Positions 21,659-32,206 of a stretch of DNA of 64,000 bases are shown one piece after another. This DNA comes from Artemisia argyi. Taxonomy: Eukaryota; Streptophyta; Magnoliopsida; Asterales; Asteraceae. Position numbers and translations under genes: made by a program. The stretch's first letter is position 1; each line of letters starts with the position of its first letter. Under the pieces are notes generated by a model. The model saw only the letters and a program-made list of their open reading frames with translations. It did not search any database and was not told where the DNA came from. The DNA is taken from NCBI GenBank assembly GCA_030686995.1, contig JARVZY010002404.1, positions 1 through 64,000 on the forward strand. Reading direction: 5' to 3'.

Positions 21659-24497
21659 ATCTCCCTCCAAGATATCGTCACACGTGAATGGTTACAATGA
21701 GACCTATAAATACATTAACAATGTAAAATTACAACAATAGTAAACTATGTTGACGTTGTTGAAGCGCAGAGTCTCTGTAGTCTAGATACTGAGGCAGACT
21801 TGAAGTTCTCTTTTCCGACGATCTCGGCGTATGATTTTTGACACTGACGGCAAAGGTATTTGTAGCTCTGAACTTCAACTGTAATGGTCTAGTTAGGTTA
21901 TTACTCCCTCCTAACTAGTGAGCCTTTATTCTTTTACCTGCTCCCTCCTGAACCGACAACTCTCTTTTCATCACGCAGCGGATAAAGTAGATTCAAAAGT
22001 GTAGGCACATGGTTGTCGTTCGGGGAGCATCATGACAATATAACTCACATATCATTGCAAATAAGGTTGGTAATACGCTCCGATGTACACATCATTAGTA
22101 CTTCTTCGGTTCCAGTGTAGGCACAATTCCCTCGAACAACCAACGTACTAGAGATGAAACATTACTTCTTTTGGCATGTTCTTCTCCCTCCTGATGGTTG
22201 CGATTTATCGAAATCATCATACTATTTTGTGTACATGCCATAATTACCCGTACTTTACACTTCTGATGCAATATAGATAGACCGTGTAAGCATAATTTGT
22301 GAGTATATGTCACAAAAATATACTCTCAATACTATTCTCTCAAATCAACCTTTAAACGAACCTCCTTGTAATTCACCAGCTACTAGTAATGACCACATAT
22401 GGAGATAATCCGATATGACCAGCTTGAAAAAGAAGTAATCATCCCATCTTGTGACTTAATACTTGTACGATAGATGTGACTTAATACCTATACTGAGCAC
22501 TACAATGTAACTCCTCTAAGTATGAGGTTGCACGAAATATTCGCCACTTTAACAATCCACTACTTCGTGTGACACTGAGTACTACAACGTAACTCCTTTA
22601 AGTGATAGCTATACTGTGAGCACTACAACGTAACTCCTTACATCAGTACTAACTAGATTGTCAAGACTGATTTTTTTAATTTGCGCTGACAAGTTATCTT
22701 CAAAAATCGTGCATCTAACCACCCCTAGACTTTGAGATAAATAAGTACACTTTTTGAAATGCCACTTCAAAATCAAATCAATAATACCGTACAAAAACCC
22801 CGTAGTCATTTTTGTTGAACATAACAATTCTAGCCGTGAACAATGTATCCTCGTGAAATTTGTAATACCAAAATACCAACTGTATTCCAACTCTAAAAAA
22901 CTGTATCCAATAATTTTTTGTAAAAAATATTTGGTGAACAATTTTTCAAAGTCAGTTAACATTCAAAGTATGAACGGGTGACCCAGTCCTTAATTTTCCA
23001 TTCAGCCCAACATCGATAATGAAATGCATGTTAATCGAATAGGCCCAAATTCAGTCCAATCTTGAGGTAACCCAATCAAAATTATACAGCCCGATCCAGT
23101 TCACTTTAATACACGGTTGAGTTATAGACCACACACTCTTATTCCACTAACCCTAAACACATACCACTTAAAAATATCCGCCTACATCTCTTTCTTATCA
23201 CACGCTGCACACAATCTCATCTCCTCCCATCTTCATCTCAGTTCTCATCACAACTCCCAGCTCCTTCATCTTTAACCGAACAAAAAACGCATATCATTCT
23301 TACTTCTTTCTGATGCATACGAATTAAGAAGGTATACCCGTTTGTTTCTGTCGGTTAAGCACAGGTCAAGAAGGCATGAAGACCAAAGTATTGTGATTAC
23401 AGGATCCTTTGGAGGGTCACGGTAGGTTCACGATTTGTTTTCTTGTTATGGTCTTAGAGCGAATTGAAGAAACGAGTATAACACAATTGTTATAACTCTT
23501 TCTTTCTAGTCGGATATAAAATGAAGCAAAGCTTCAATATGGATCTGTGATGATGTAGGTTCAAACAAAAAATCTTTAAAAAGATTTGCGAAAAATTTTG
23601 AACCAACTGAGATCTTGATAAGGTGTCATCGATGTACGGTTCTTGTTTAGAATGAGTGTTGAGGAGAGATTGTTGATATGTTGTCGAGGGGTTAAGGATA
23701 GGTGTTGTTGGTTTTGGTTTTCGCTTAGTTATGGACCGATGATGGTAACTAAGGTCATTGAGTCTTGGTATGTTTGGTTTATGGTCCTGGTCTCTGCTTC
23801 ATCTCTTCTAATATTCTGTTTTCGAAACTTTTTATTTTGCATTTTCGAAACTTTGCAAATTTCGAAACTTTGATCAATCTTGTGTTTGCGAAACTTTTTA
23901 CAAAAATTTCGAAACTTGGTAAATCTTGTGTTTGCGAAACTGTGTTAGCTCGTAATTTCGAAACTTTGCATTTATCGAGAACATGGCATATTATCGAGAA
24001 CATGAGTTCGAAACTAGGGTATGTGTTCTCGAAAACCACATGTGTTTTCGAAAACAGGTACATATCGAAATTTCTTTACAAGAAATTCCGATTAAATTCC
24101 GGCGACCATTTCCCAGATTCTGATGAATTTCTGATGAGTTTCGACCAAAGATTCCGACATGTTTTTCCAGATGACTTATTGAGACCATATGGCATACAAA
24201 TATTCGGATCAGTATTTGACCACCTTTAGTTTTCACGGATAAGGTACAAAAGAAATCATAAAAGTGATATGTATACATAAAACTGTTAATTTGGACTAAA
24301 AAGAATCACAAAAAAGACTGTTTTATGAAACCGTGTAAGACCACATGACACCTTTTGACCATTTTGGATACAAGAAATCTTGTATAAACTGTTAACCACA
24401 AAAGTAGTGAAAAAAAAAATTCCAACTACAAAAAATGGTATCAAAACAGCTTAAAACAAAGAAATACGAACCACAAAAATCATCAAAAAAACACCAT
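21659..24497 (-). other. Interior of the nested element, non-coding
   Basis: No gag, protease, integrase or reverse transcriptase motif was found on either strand. At 22470-22640 the words gagcactacaacgtaactcc recur three times. At 23815-24060 ttcgaaacttt recurs about eight times, producing low-complexity open frames on both strands (23643-24229 plus; 23779-24278 minus) that I reject as genes. A CT-rich stretch at 23190-23290 looks like leader sequence. It reads as a large retrotransposon derivative. Confidence 0.6.
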
Positions 24498-24513
24498 GAG
24501 CTCCGATACCAAT
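24498..24513 (-). promoter_or_regulatory. Primer binding site of the nested element
   Basis: Read on the minus strand, attggtatcggagctc follows the 5' LTR directly. It differs by one base from the common tggtatcagagc initiator tRNA-Met site. Confidence 0.8.
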
Positions 24514-24819
24514 TGTAGGACCGAATATATGTATGATTTATGTGATTCGGGAGGTCTTGGTTGATCAAAGTATATGAATTCCATGTTTGGTTTTAGAGAG
24601 AGAAAGTAGAGAGAGGGTGGAGAAAATGGATAATATTAAGATGAAAGTAAAGATACACAATTTCCCACACCCCTCATGGAGAGTCATGAGGGGTATTTAT
24701 AGGCTCATACATAATAAGTTTGCCTAATGATCACTGATAGTCCCTGAAGTTACTACTAGCTACATATCTAGTCCATTTCACGTATGTGACGTTATCTTTA
24801 TAAAATAGCAAGGCTAACG
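24514..24819 (-). repeat. 5' LTR of the nested non-autonomous Copia
   Basis: 306 bp, with six differences from the left copy. The last plus-strand base is g where the other LTR has a. Confidence 0.9.
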
Positions 24820-25962
24820 GAGGTGAATCTTGGGACTTAAACTCAGTATCAAACCTAGTTTGATCATCTGAGCCCCCTGTATTTTCCATGTGGCTAGGGT
24901 TACCATCATTGGATTTATATTCATCAGAACCCTCCTCACTAGATGTTTCCTTGGTTTGGGTCTTAATTATGTTATCACTGTCCTGCTCTGCTGCTAAGCT
25001 AGTAGCAGTAGTGACAGCCCTTGCCAACATGTCCTCTCCATCACCTGGGACAACCTCATCTGGTACATCCATCCTAACACTAGCCTGAGGTCGCTCAGTG
25101 TTCTTGTTGGCTTTCCTACGGGTGTAGAGTATTCTTGGTTGTGTGACAGATGCAGTAAAATTAGGTGTGTGATGGGAATCAGTGGGAGTTCCTGATCCTT
25201 CACCCTGAGTATTTTGCACAAGTTGCACCATATAAGTTGTAAGTGTGCCTGAAAATCCTTTTCCATTTTTAAGTAAGAAAGTAAACATTTTAGGAACCAA
25301 CTTAGGAGATTCATAAGTGGCTTTATGAGTTCTTACTCTTGAAATTTGGTTTTCCACAAAGAGTTGAATAAATCTTGGATAAAGTAAGTATGAACCAAAC
25401 TCTTTGATACTTTTAGCCATCCCTTCCAAAATCATGTTTGAAAAATTGAATGGGTCTCCTTTACTCAGGCATATCATAGCAGATGCTATGGTAGCACTGA
25501 AATCATTCCACCCAGAAGTTTTTGAACTCAAACAATGAAGAAGATTATGAACCAAAAATTTATATTGAGAACAGAGAAGCCCTTTTGAAATTTTAAACCA
25601 GAATGTTGGCCCTCATATCCCAAATCTTTTAAACCTTCAAAAATGGCAGAGTTAGCAAGACACTTAGTCTCTGTTTCATCATCAAAGAGAAGAAGTTCTC
25701 TTATAGAGGATTCAGTGACAAGTACTTGTTGACCATCTACCATGGCCTTAATATGTTTTTCCCCATTCCTAGTTTTGACTTTTGCAGTAAGCCAAAACTG
25801 TTTGATGTAGGAAATATATATAGTAGGATTCACAGTTAATGCATACCTAAGAGAAGTAGCATTTAAGAACTTAACCATGTCTGTGAAGCCTTCAGGAACC
25901 ATCTTTTCCTCCAATAAAGCAACATTATTATGATTTTCTACCCAGGTACGTGTTAATTCCAT
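24820..25962 (-). pseudogene. Extra 3' ORF of the large Copia, N-terminal part
   Basis: Starts at ATG 25962 (MELTRTWVENHNN). The first 125 or so residues include FLNATSLRYALTVNPTIYIS and YIKQFWLTA, the hallmark opening of this Asteraceae Copia-linked ORF. A frameshift near 25590 moves to the frame 25555-24820, which carries HNLLHCLSSKTSGWNDF, ASAMICLSKG and a long Ser/Thr/Glu-rich tail. At 24820 the nested element interrupts it; the sense continues at 21352 in frame. It lies in the position of an envelope gene in Sireviruses, but I see no signal peptide or membrane span in the readable parts, so an envelope role is not supported. Function unknown. Confidence 0.75.
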
Positions 25963-26390
25963 GAATTAGGGTTTGGAGAATTTGGGGATTTTTGACTTTG
26001 AGAATAATGAAGTGTTAGGGTTTGAGGAAACTTCAATTTGGAGCGCGTAAAAACCAATTGTGAGATCCAATTAGGCATTTAAACATATTTGAAGAAGTTA
26101 CAGAACCACCCTAACACTTTCAACCATAGCAGCAAAACCCTGTGTATCAGTAGAACCAGCAGCAAACTATTATAACTAGCAGCAGAGTTGACTATTCTTA
26201 AGATATTCTTGGTCAAAAAGTCAAAGAAATCTTCGTTATTAATGCCCAGTTATCATAACAGATTCCAATCACCAGCCAAGCATTCACTCCTTGATCAATA
26301 TAAAAAGGGATCTAATCTTTCCCTAATTTATCAATCAAAAACCCTAATTTCTTCCAAAATTACCAATCAATCAAATCAAATCACAATTAA
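25963..26390 (+). promoter_or_regulatory. Putative promoter and leader of the antisense ORF
   Basis: Contains a good TATA box, aatataaaaaggg (26297-26309), about 80-95 bp before ATG 26391. A CT/AT-rich leader-like stretch (cctaatttcttcc) lies between. It runs opposite to the host retroelement. Promoter activity is inference from sequence only. Confidence 0.45.
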
Positions 26391-26871
26391 CATGAAATCT
26401 AACCTAGAAATAATCAACATCTCATCTGACTCATCATCCGATGAATCTTTGGATTCCACTCCACTCCCTCCTTATGTTCCTCTATTTCGTCCTCCCCGTG
26501 ATGGATGTCGAACCAAAGAGCAGGCCCGAAAAAGGAAACATGACCTCAATGTTTTCAAGGATCTTTTGAACCTCTCTCAAACTTCAAGCACTTCAAAGGG
26601 GAAAAGTGTGATGACCCCTAAATTATCTGATGAAGAGGAAACAGAGGATCTTACCAAGAAGCAATATATTGGTATGTCAAGTAAGGCCCCCATGTCTGCT
26701 GCTTTATCTAAATCTTCAGAGGATCCCAATCCTTGGTCCCTATCCAACCACCTCCTCGAGAACTCATATCACCATTCCTATGTACATCATCAGATGAAGA
26801 GGAACCCCAAAGCAATCCTCCTTCAACACCTGAGAGACCCTAAGCATCACGACCAAGACCACCAGCAATAA
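26391..26871 (+). CDS. Antisense ORF inside the large Copia, unknown function
   Basis: A plus-strand frame of 160 codons from ATG 26391. A longer open frame starts at 26188, but its first part overlaps the TATA box and leader-like DNA. The N-terminus is acidic and Ser-rich (NISSDSSSDESLDSTPLPPY), followed by VPLFRPPRDG, a basic stretch (RTKEQARKRKHDLNVFKDLL) and Ser/Lys/Glu-rich text. No transmembrane or signal segment is seen. It lies between RNase H and the extra ORF, on the opposite strand to both. Antisense ORFs are known in some plant Gypsy elements such as Ogre and Retand; I know no established parallel in Copia. It could be a small basic nuclear protein or a chance frame. Confidence 0.45.
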
Positions 26872-27123
26872 CACGAAGGTCAAATCCTCCTCTCCCAGAG
26901 TCAAGAGAAGTGGTTATTGGTCTACCCTGCCCTAGATGTTGATGTAATCTTTGGTAGTAATCTTTTGATGTAATCAGTCTCTTGTGGTTGTGGAAAACGT
27001 TTGTAATCTTTTGGCATCACTTTGAATGAATGAAATTGTACTGTTCTTGTTTCATTAGACTCTTCTAAAAACAACAACAATCATCAATTTGAACTTATCC
27101 TGCAAAATGTTAGTCCAAAACCA

Positions 27124-27169
<46 letters not shown>
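26872..27169 (+). other. 3'-UTR-like segment ending in an A45 tract
   Basis: Downstream of the antisense ORF stop lie several TTGTAA/TGTAAT words (26940-27015) and aatgaatgaaat, which look like plant far-upstream and near-upstream polyadenylation elements. The stretch ends in 45 A residues at 27125-27169. No target duplication flanks it, so a retroposed mRNA is not proven. Seen from the retroelement strand, it is a T45 tract. Confidence 0.45.
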
Positions 27170-27171
<2 letters not shown>

Positions 27172-27326
27172 TTGCATATGTACAAGTTATACCCAGCAGT
27201 AGAATGTCATGTAGTAGCAGAGTGAAGTCTAACTAGGAAAATGCTTCATAAGAAGCAACAGAAACAACTTAAACAACAGCACAGTCACTTTACAAAACTT
27301 TAAAGAAACATAAGGAGATAAGTTTT

Positions 27327-28877
27327 TCAAAGATTGATCATACCAATGTTTGCAATTAAAAATTGAAACCTCCCCACATCAAAATGTTTTGTGAGTAGAT
27401 CAGCAACATTGTTATTAGTATGAATCTTGACAATTTGAATCAACTTCTTTTCATAACAATCCCTAATAAAGTGATGTCTTATCTCAATATGTTTTGTTTT
27501 AGTATGAAAAACAATATTTTTAATGATGCAAAGTGTGTTGTTATTATCAATATGAATCTTAGTGTTCATGAAATTATACCCATAGTCTAGTAGTTGATTT
27601 TGCATCCAAAGCACTTGACCACAAAAACTTGAAATAGCCACATACTCAGCTTCAGTTGTAGAATTTGCCACCACTGTTTGTTTCTTGCATTGCCATGACA
27701 CCAATCTGTTTCCAAGAAATTGACAACCTCCTGTGGTAGACTTTCTATCCAAGCAAGCTCCAACATAGTCACTATCTGAGTATGCTACCAAATCAAAAGG
27801 TGAATCCTTAGGATACCAAAGGCCCAATTTAGGTTGATGCCTCAGATATCTAAAAATTCTCTTCACTGCATTTAGATGTGATTCTTTGGGACATACTTGG
27901 AATCTTGCACAGGAATATACAGCAAACATAATATCAGGCCATGAAGCTGTAAGGTACATCAATGAACCAATCATTGATCTGTACAAGTGAAAATCCACTT
28001 CCTTGCCATTTTCATCTTTCAACAATGGTTTATTAGATTCCATGGTTGTCTTTGCAGGCTTAGCATCTTCAAATCCAAACTTCTTCAAAATATCATTAAC
28101 ATACTTATCCTGACTAATAAATATGCCATCTTCCTTTTGTATAACTTGTAGACCCAAGAAAAAGGTGAGTTCCCCCATTGAACTCATAGCAAACTTATCC
28201 TTCATAAGCTTCTCAAAATCAACACACATAGCTTTGTTTGTAGAACCAAATATGATGTCACCAACATAAATTTGTACCAACAAAATATCATCCTTGTTTC
28301 TTGTGAGAAACAAAGTCTTGTCAATCTTTACTCTACTAAACCCATATTCTAGCAAATATGTTGAAAAAGTATCATACCAAGCTCTAGGAGCTTGATGTAA
28401 ACCATACATTGCTCTATTCACCTTGTAAACTTTGTCACGATGATCAGGGTCTTCAAAACCAGGTGGTTGAGACACATAAACTTCTTCTGTGATTGTCCCA
28501 TATAGAAAAGCACTTTTGAAATCCATTTGATACTCCACAAAGTCTTTATATGAAGCATAAGCCAGAAATAATCTAATGGCCTCAATCCTTGCCATAGGTG
28601 CAAATACTTCATCATAGTCAATGCCTTCTTGTTGAGTGTATCCTTGTGCAACTAATCTTGCCTTGTTTCTAATGACTATGCGTCTTTCATCTCTTTTGCA
28701 TCTAAAAACCCATTTAGTTCCAATCACCCTTTGCCCATTTGGCAAATCATCCCAGGTCCATACTTCTTGTAGTTTAAATTGCCGAAGCTCATCTTGTATT
28801 GCTTCCACCCAGCTTGGCTCTTGTAAGGCTTTATAGGTATTTTTGGGTTCTATTTGAGGTAGAAAACAGGCAAACAA
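27327..28877 (-). pseudogene. Reverse transcriptase and RNase H of the large Copia, catalytic change
   Basis: An uninterrupted frame of 516 residues. Reverse transcriptase covers about residues 30-270: [42 protein letters not shown] and LYG-type contacts. The catalytic box reads YVGD at residues 204-207 (changed codon 28260-28262), where active Copia enzymes have YVDD. The lost aspartate should abolish polymerisation. RNase H covers about 360-500: [30 protein letters not shown] and DNNNTLCI. The enzyme would turn element RNA into DNA in cytoplasmic particles. It is open but very probably inactive, so it is labelled a pseudogene. Confidence 0.88.
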
Positions 28878-29468
28878 GCAATTTTGAAGATCTTTGTGAC
28901 TGTTTCTTTGATGAAGAGATCTAGCAAAGAAACTTTGATGTTGTATATCTTTCTACTCTTTAGTCATTCTTCTTGTTTGAACAGATGATGTTGGATCACT
29001 GAGAATTTGATCTTTGGGATGATTCTTATGAACTCTTGTGGTAGGTGTAGGACTAACATGAATATTGAGTTCCATGTTATTAAAATCAGCATCTGCTCCA
29101 AACATTTTACCATCAAGAGCTTCATCATCTGTGTCATAGTAAATGTTCTCTAGAGGAGTCATAGTAAAATATCTACCCTGAATGTCCACTGATGGAAACT
29201 TTGGTGAAGAAGTAGGATCTAATGGATTAGCAGCAGAATTGATTGAAGCAATAGCTGTGTCTTTTGGCCTAGCAGTAGAGTCTTTTGGTTCAGCAGTAGA
29301 GTCTTCTGTTGTAGCAGTAGACTGCTTTGGCCTTGTTGTGGAGTCATCTACAGCAACTTTAGGTGCTTCATTGGTTACCTTTTCAACAACAACAGGTATC
29401 CCAATGCCTTCCTCTGCTTCTTTGGGTTTCTCATGAGTAACATCATCTTCTTGTGAACTTTGAACCTT
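28878..29468 (-). pseudogene. Copia linker between integrase and reverse transcriptase
   Basis: An open piece at 28953-29189 (HKNHPKDQILSDPTSSVQTR) is the usual text before the reverse transcriptase. The part from 29190 to 29468 is rich in Ala/Ser/Thr codons on the minus strand (reverse of agcagtagag-like words). Frame changes occur, so it cannot link the two enzymes in one chain. Confidence 0.7.
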
Positions 29469-30541
29469 CTAAAAGGGTAGTAAAGTTGGACCAATCTTCA
29501 ATTTCTCAACTAAAACAAATTCTTCTTGAGGTTTGTTAGTGTCTACACTTGCAATAACTGGCTCATAATTCATAGTCTTGGTAAGAATATCAATATTGAA
29601 CAGCCATTCTGGTCCTTTCCCTTCAGTATTAGATGAGTTCTCACTAAACTTGATGTGAAAATTCTCCTCTACATGTTTGGTTCTCTTATTGTAAACCCTG
29701 AAAGCTTTACTGTTTATAGAGTAACCAACAAAATATCCTTCATCAGCTTTTTCTTCAAACTTGCCTAACTGATCCTTAGTGTTCAAAATAGTAATAGGAC
29801 ATCCAAATGGTTTAAAGAAATCAATCATTGGTTTCTTTCCATGAAATAACTCATATGGAGTCTTGTTGTGAGGCTTAACTACCTTGCTTCTGTTTTGCAC
29901 AAAACATGCAGTGTTTACAGCTTCAGCCCAAAAAGATATAGGTAATTTAGAATCAGATAACATTGTTCTTGCAGCCTCAATCAATGTCCTGTTTCTTCTT
30001 TCTGCTACACCATTCTGTTGTGGAGTTCTTGCAACACTATACTGTCTTAGAATACCCTTGCCCACACAGAATTGATTCATCACACTATTCTTGAACTCAG
30101 TTCCATTGTCACATCTGATATCTTCACCTTTTGGTTATTTAGGTTTTCAACTCTAGTTATGAATGCCTTGAGAATCTCTGGAGTTTCATCTTTAGTAGCT
30201 AGAAAGAACACCCAAGTAAACCTACTAAAATCATCTGTGACAACTAGGCAATGAGACTTCTTGTTCAAACTATTCACAAAAACAGGCCCAAATAAATCCA
30301 TGTGAAGTAAATGTAAGGGCTTGGTAATTGTGTTTACAGTCTTGGACTTGAATGAAACTCTATGATGTTTACCCTTTTGACACGCAACACAAGTTTCACA
30401 ATTTTCAAACATCTTTGTAGGCAGCCCTTTTACAAGATTTCCTTTCACTAACTTGTTCATGGTCTTGAAATTTAGATGTCTAAGTCTTCTATGCCATAAT
30501 TTGGACTCATCAAGAGTTGCCTTTGCAATTAGAAAAGTCAA
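29469..30541 (-). pseudogene. Integrase of the large Copia, frameshifted
   Basis: Frame 30541-30080 holds the pre-integrase zinc region (LWHRRLRHLNFKTMNKL, then CETCVACQKGKHHR) and the start of the core (HMDLFGPV, VTDDFSRFTWVFFL). A frameshift near 30115, at the second catalytic acidic residue, moves to frame 30083-29469. That frame carries the core end (TPQQNGVAERRNRT) and C-terminal part (FHGKKPMIDFFKPFGCP). Integrase would insert the cDNA in the nucleus. The break splits the DDE core, so no active protein is expected. Confidence 0.88.
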
Positions 30542-30572
30542 AGCTCTTTTGGGAACAATGTTCTTAATATGG

Positions 30573-30950
30573 TCACTGTATATATATTTTTAGTTCTAAG
30601 GACTTTAAATAGCACAAATTATCATCTGGTAACTGAAAATCAGGAGAAAGCATCATACATTCAGTGTCTGTAAAAAGAACAAAGTTCTTTTTGTCACACA
30701 TTTGTGAGACACTAAAGAGGTTAAACTTAAGTCCTTTCACAAGGAACACCTTCTCAAAGTTCAAATTTTATGTTTTTAGTGTACCTCTGCCAATAATCTT
30801 TCCACCTTTTGGATCATTCCCAAAAGCAACATAACCACCTTCAAAAGTATCAAAGTCTTCAAGTTGAGACTCATCACCAGTCATATGTCCAGAGCATCCA
30901 CTATCAACAATAACGATATCTTTTAGCTCATCCTGTAGATTGCCCTGCAC
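30573..30950 (-). pseudogene. Aspartic protease of the large Copia
   Basis: Frame 30950-30768 carries the active-site motif DSGCSGHMTG at about residue 17 and a FGNDPKGGKIIGRG flap-like stretch. A stop then intervenes, and frame 30764-30573 continues with EKVFLVKGLKFNLFSVSQMC. The protease would cut the polyprotein into its enzymes. The catalytic DSG is intact but the domain is interrupted. Confidence 0.85.
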
Positions 30951-32206
30951 ATGAAAATAGAGAAATTAGTTTCTCTTGGGGACCCAAGCCATTACTGACT
31001 TGGATCTGCCTTGTGTATTAACATAGTCAAATTTCTTTTAAGTCTATTGATGTACTACTATTTTTGGAAACATGATTTGCAACAGTTGATTTAGGTTTCC
31101 AAGTCCAGCAAGCTGAGGCCTTAACAACATAAAAGTGATTTCCAACAACTGTATTTGTTAGAACTTTTGGCCCAGAAGTAGAAACTTTTGTACTAGCAGC
31201 AAAGTGCTTACTAGCAGCAGAGCCAGCAGTAGAACCAGTTGTAGTCTTAAAAGCCCCATTAGTTTTAGTAGCAAAAATAGATCTTGTTGCACCAGATCTT
31301 AGCAACACAGCCCTTGGAACCATATTTCTATTAGGATGAGGGTGAGTATTTTTTGAAACATATTTATGATTCACCCTTGAGTATTGATTCCAAACTGGCT
31401 TTTGGTGGTCTTTACAACTATTTATCAAATGCTCAAATCTACCACACTTATAACAAGCCTTCTTCTTTAATTGAAACTCATTACCTAACTTATTTGAAAC
31501 TAGGTTATTAAAGTTTCTCTGATTACCCCTAGGCTTATTATAAAACTTTTCATCTGTTCTCTAGGTATCTCATTATATTCTACCATTTTCCTAGAGATGT
31601 TCTTACCTAATACAGGTCTCACAAACTTAACCTGTTCAACTTTAGGTTCAACTTTTGCAGGAATTTCTTCCTTTTTCACACTTTGTTTTAGTTCACCCTG
31701 TTCCTCATCACTATCTGAATTCCAGTCTTCAATAATAGGAGCATCAGGAAATTTTCTAACTTCAACCTTAGGTGTTTCTGTGACACTAGTACTAGATTCA
31801 CCTACAGGTTTTTTCATGTCTAACTTACTTATAAAAGACAATTCTTTTCCTGGTGGAGCATAGGCACTCTTAACTGGGGGAGCAACTTTATTATAACCTA
31901 TTCTACTTCCTTTTCTCATCAAATACTCTCAATAGACTTATTTACTAGATCTGAAGCAAATTGTTGTTTTTCAACCCTTACTATGTGTTTATCTTTTTAA
32001 GCAAGAGCTGCATCCCTATCTTTTTCTGCTTCTTCTAGCTTTTTCTTGAGAAATTCAATCTCACTATTTTTCTTATAGATCTCAACATCCTGTTGGTTAA
32101 TTCTATCCACATATTCTAGCTCACACTGTTTGAGATATTCTAATCTTTTTTCCACATTTTGAATACCTACTTTATAACCTAAATTATCAAGTTTTAGGTG
32201 TTCAAC
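30951..32206 (-). pseudogene. Gag-to-protease linker of the large Copia
   Basis: Open pieces at 31922-31500 (acidic, with APIIEDWNSDSDEEQ) and 31428-31027 (basic, Ser/Thr/Ala-rich, with SACWTWKPKS) correspond to the linker found after the knuckle in Asteraceae Copia polyproteins. Between 31923 and 32206 the frame is closed, but coiled-coil-like text can be traced. Several stops are present. Confidence 0.65.

Larger units (their letters stand above)
21353..24819 (-). mobile_element. Non-autonomous Copia-type element nested in the extra ORF
   Basis: LTRs at 21353-21658 and 24514-24819 (306 bp each), with a perfect 5-bp duplication gaggt (21348-21352 and 24820-24824). Six mismatches give about 98 percent identity. 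A tRNA-iMet-type primer site (ttggtatcggagctc on the minus strand) adjoins the right LTR and a purine tract (ttggagggagat) adjoins the left, so it points left. The 2.85-kb interior has no gag or pol and must be moved by another element's proteins. Joined across the duplication, the host ORF is in frame, confirming the boundaries. Confidence 0.92.

Noticed and set aside
23643..24278. Overlapping frames on both strands in the nested element
   Set aside because: All arise from the ttcgaaacttt repeats; no family resemblance and no start context.
24820..25962. Envelope glycoprotein call for the extra ORF
   Set aside because: Position fits, but no signal peptide, cleavage site or membrane span can be read.
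26188..26390. Longer start of the antisense ORF at 26188
   Set aside because: This part contains a TATA box and leader-like text; the ATG at 26391 is the more plausible start.
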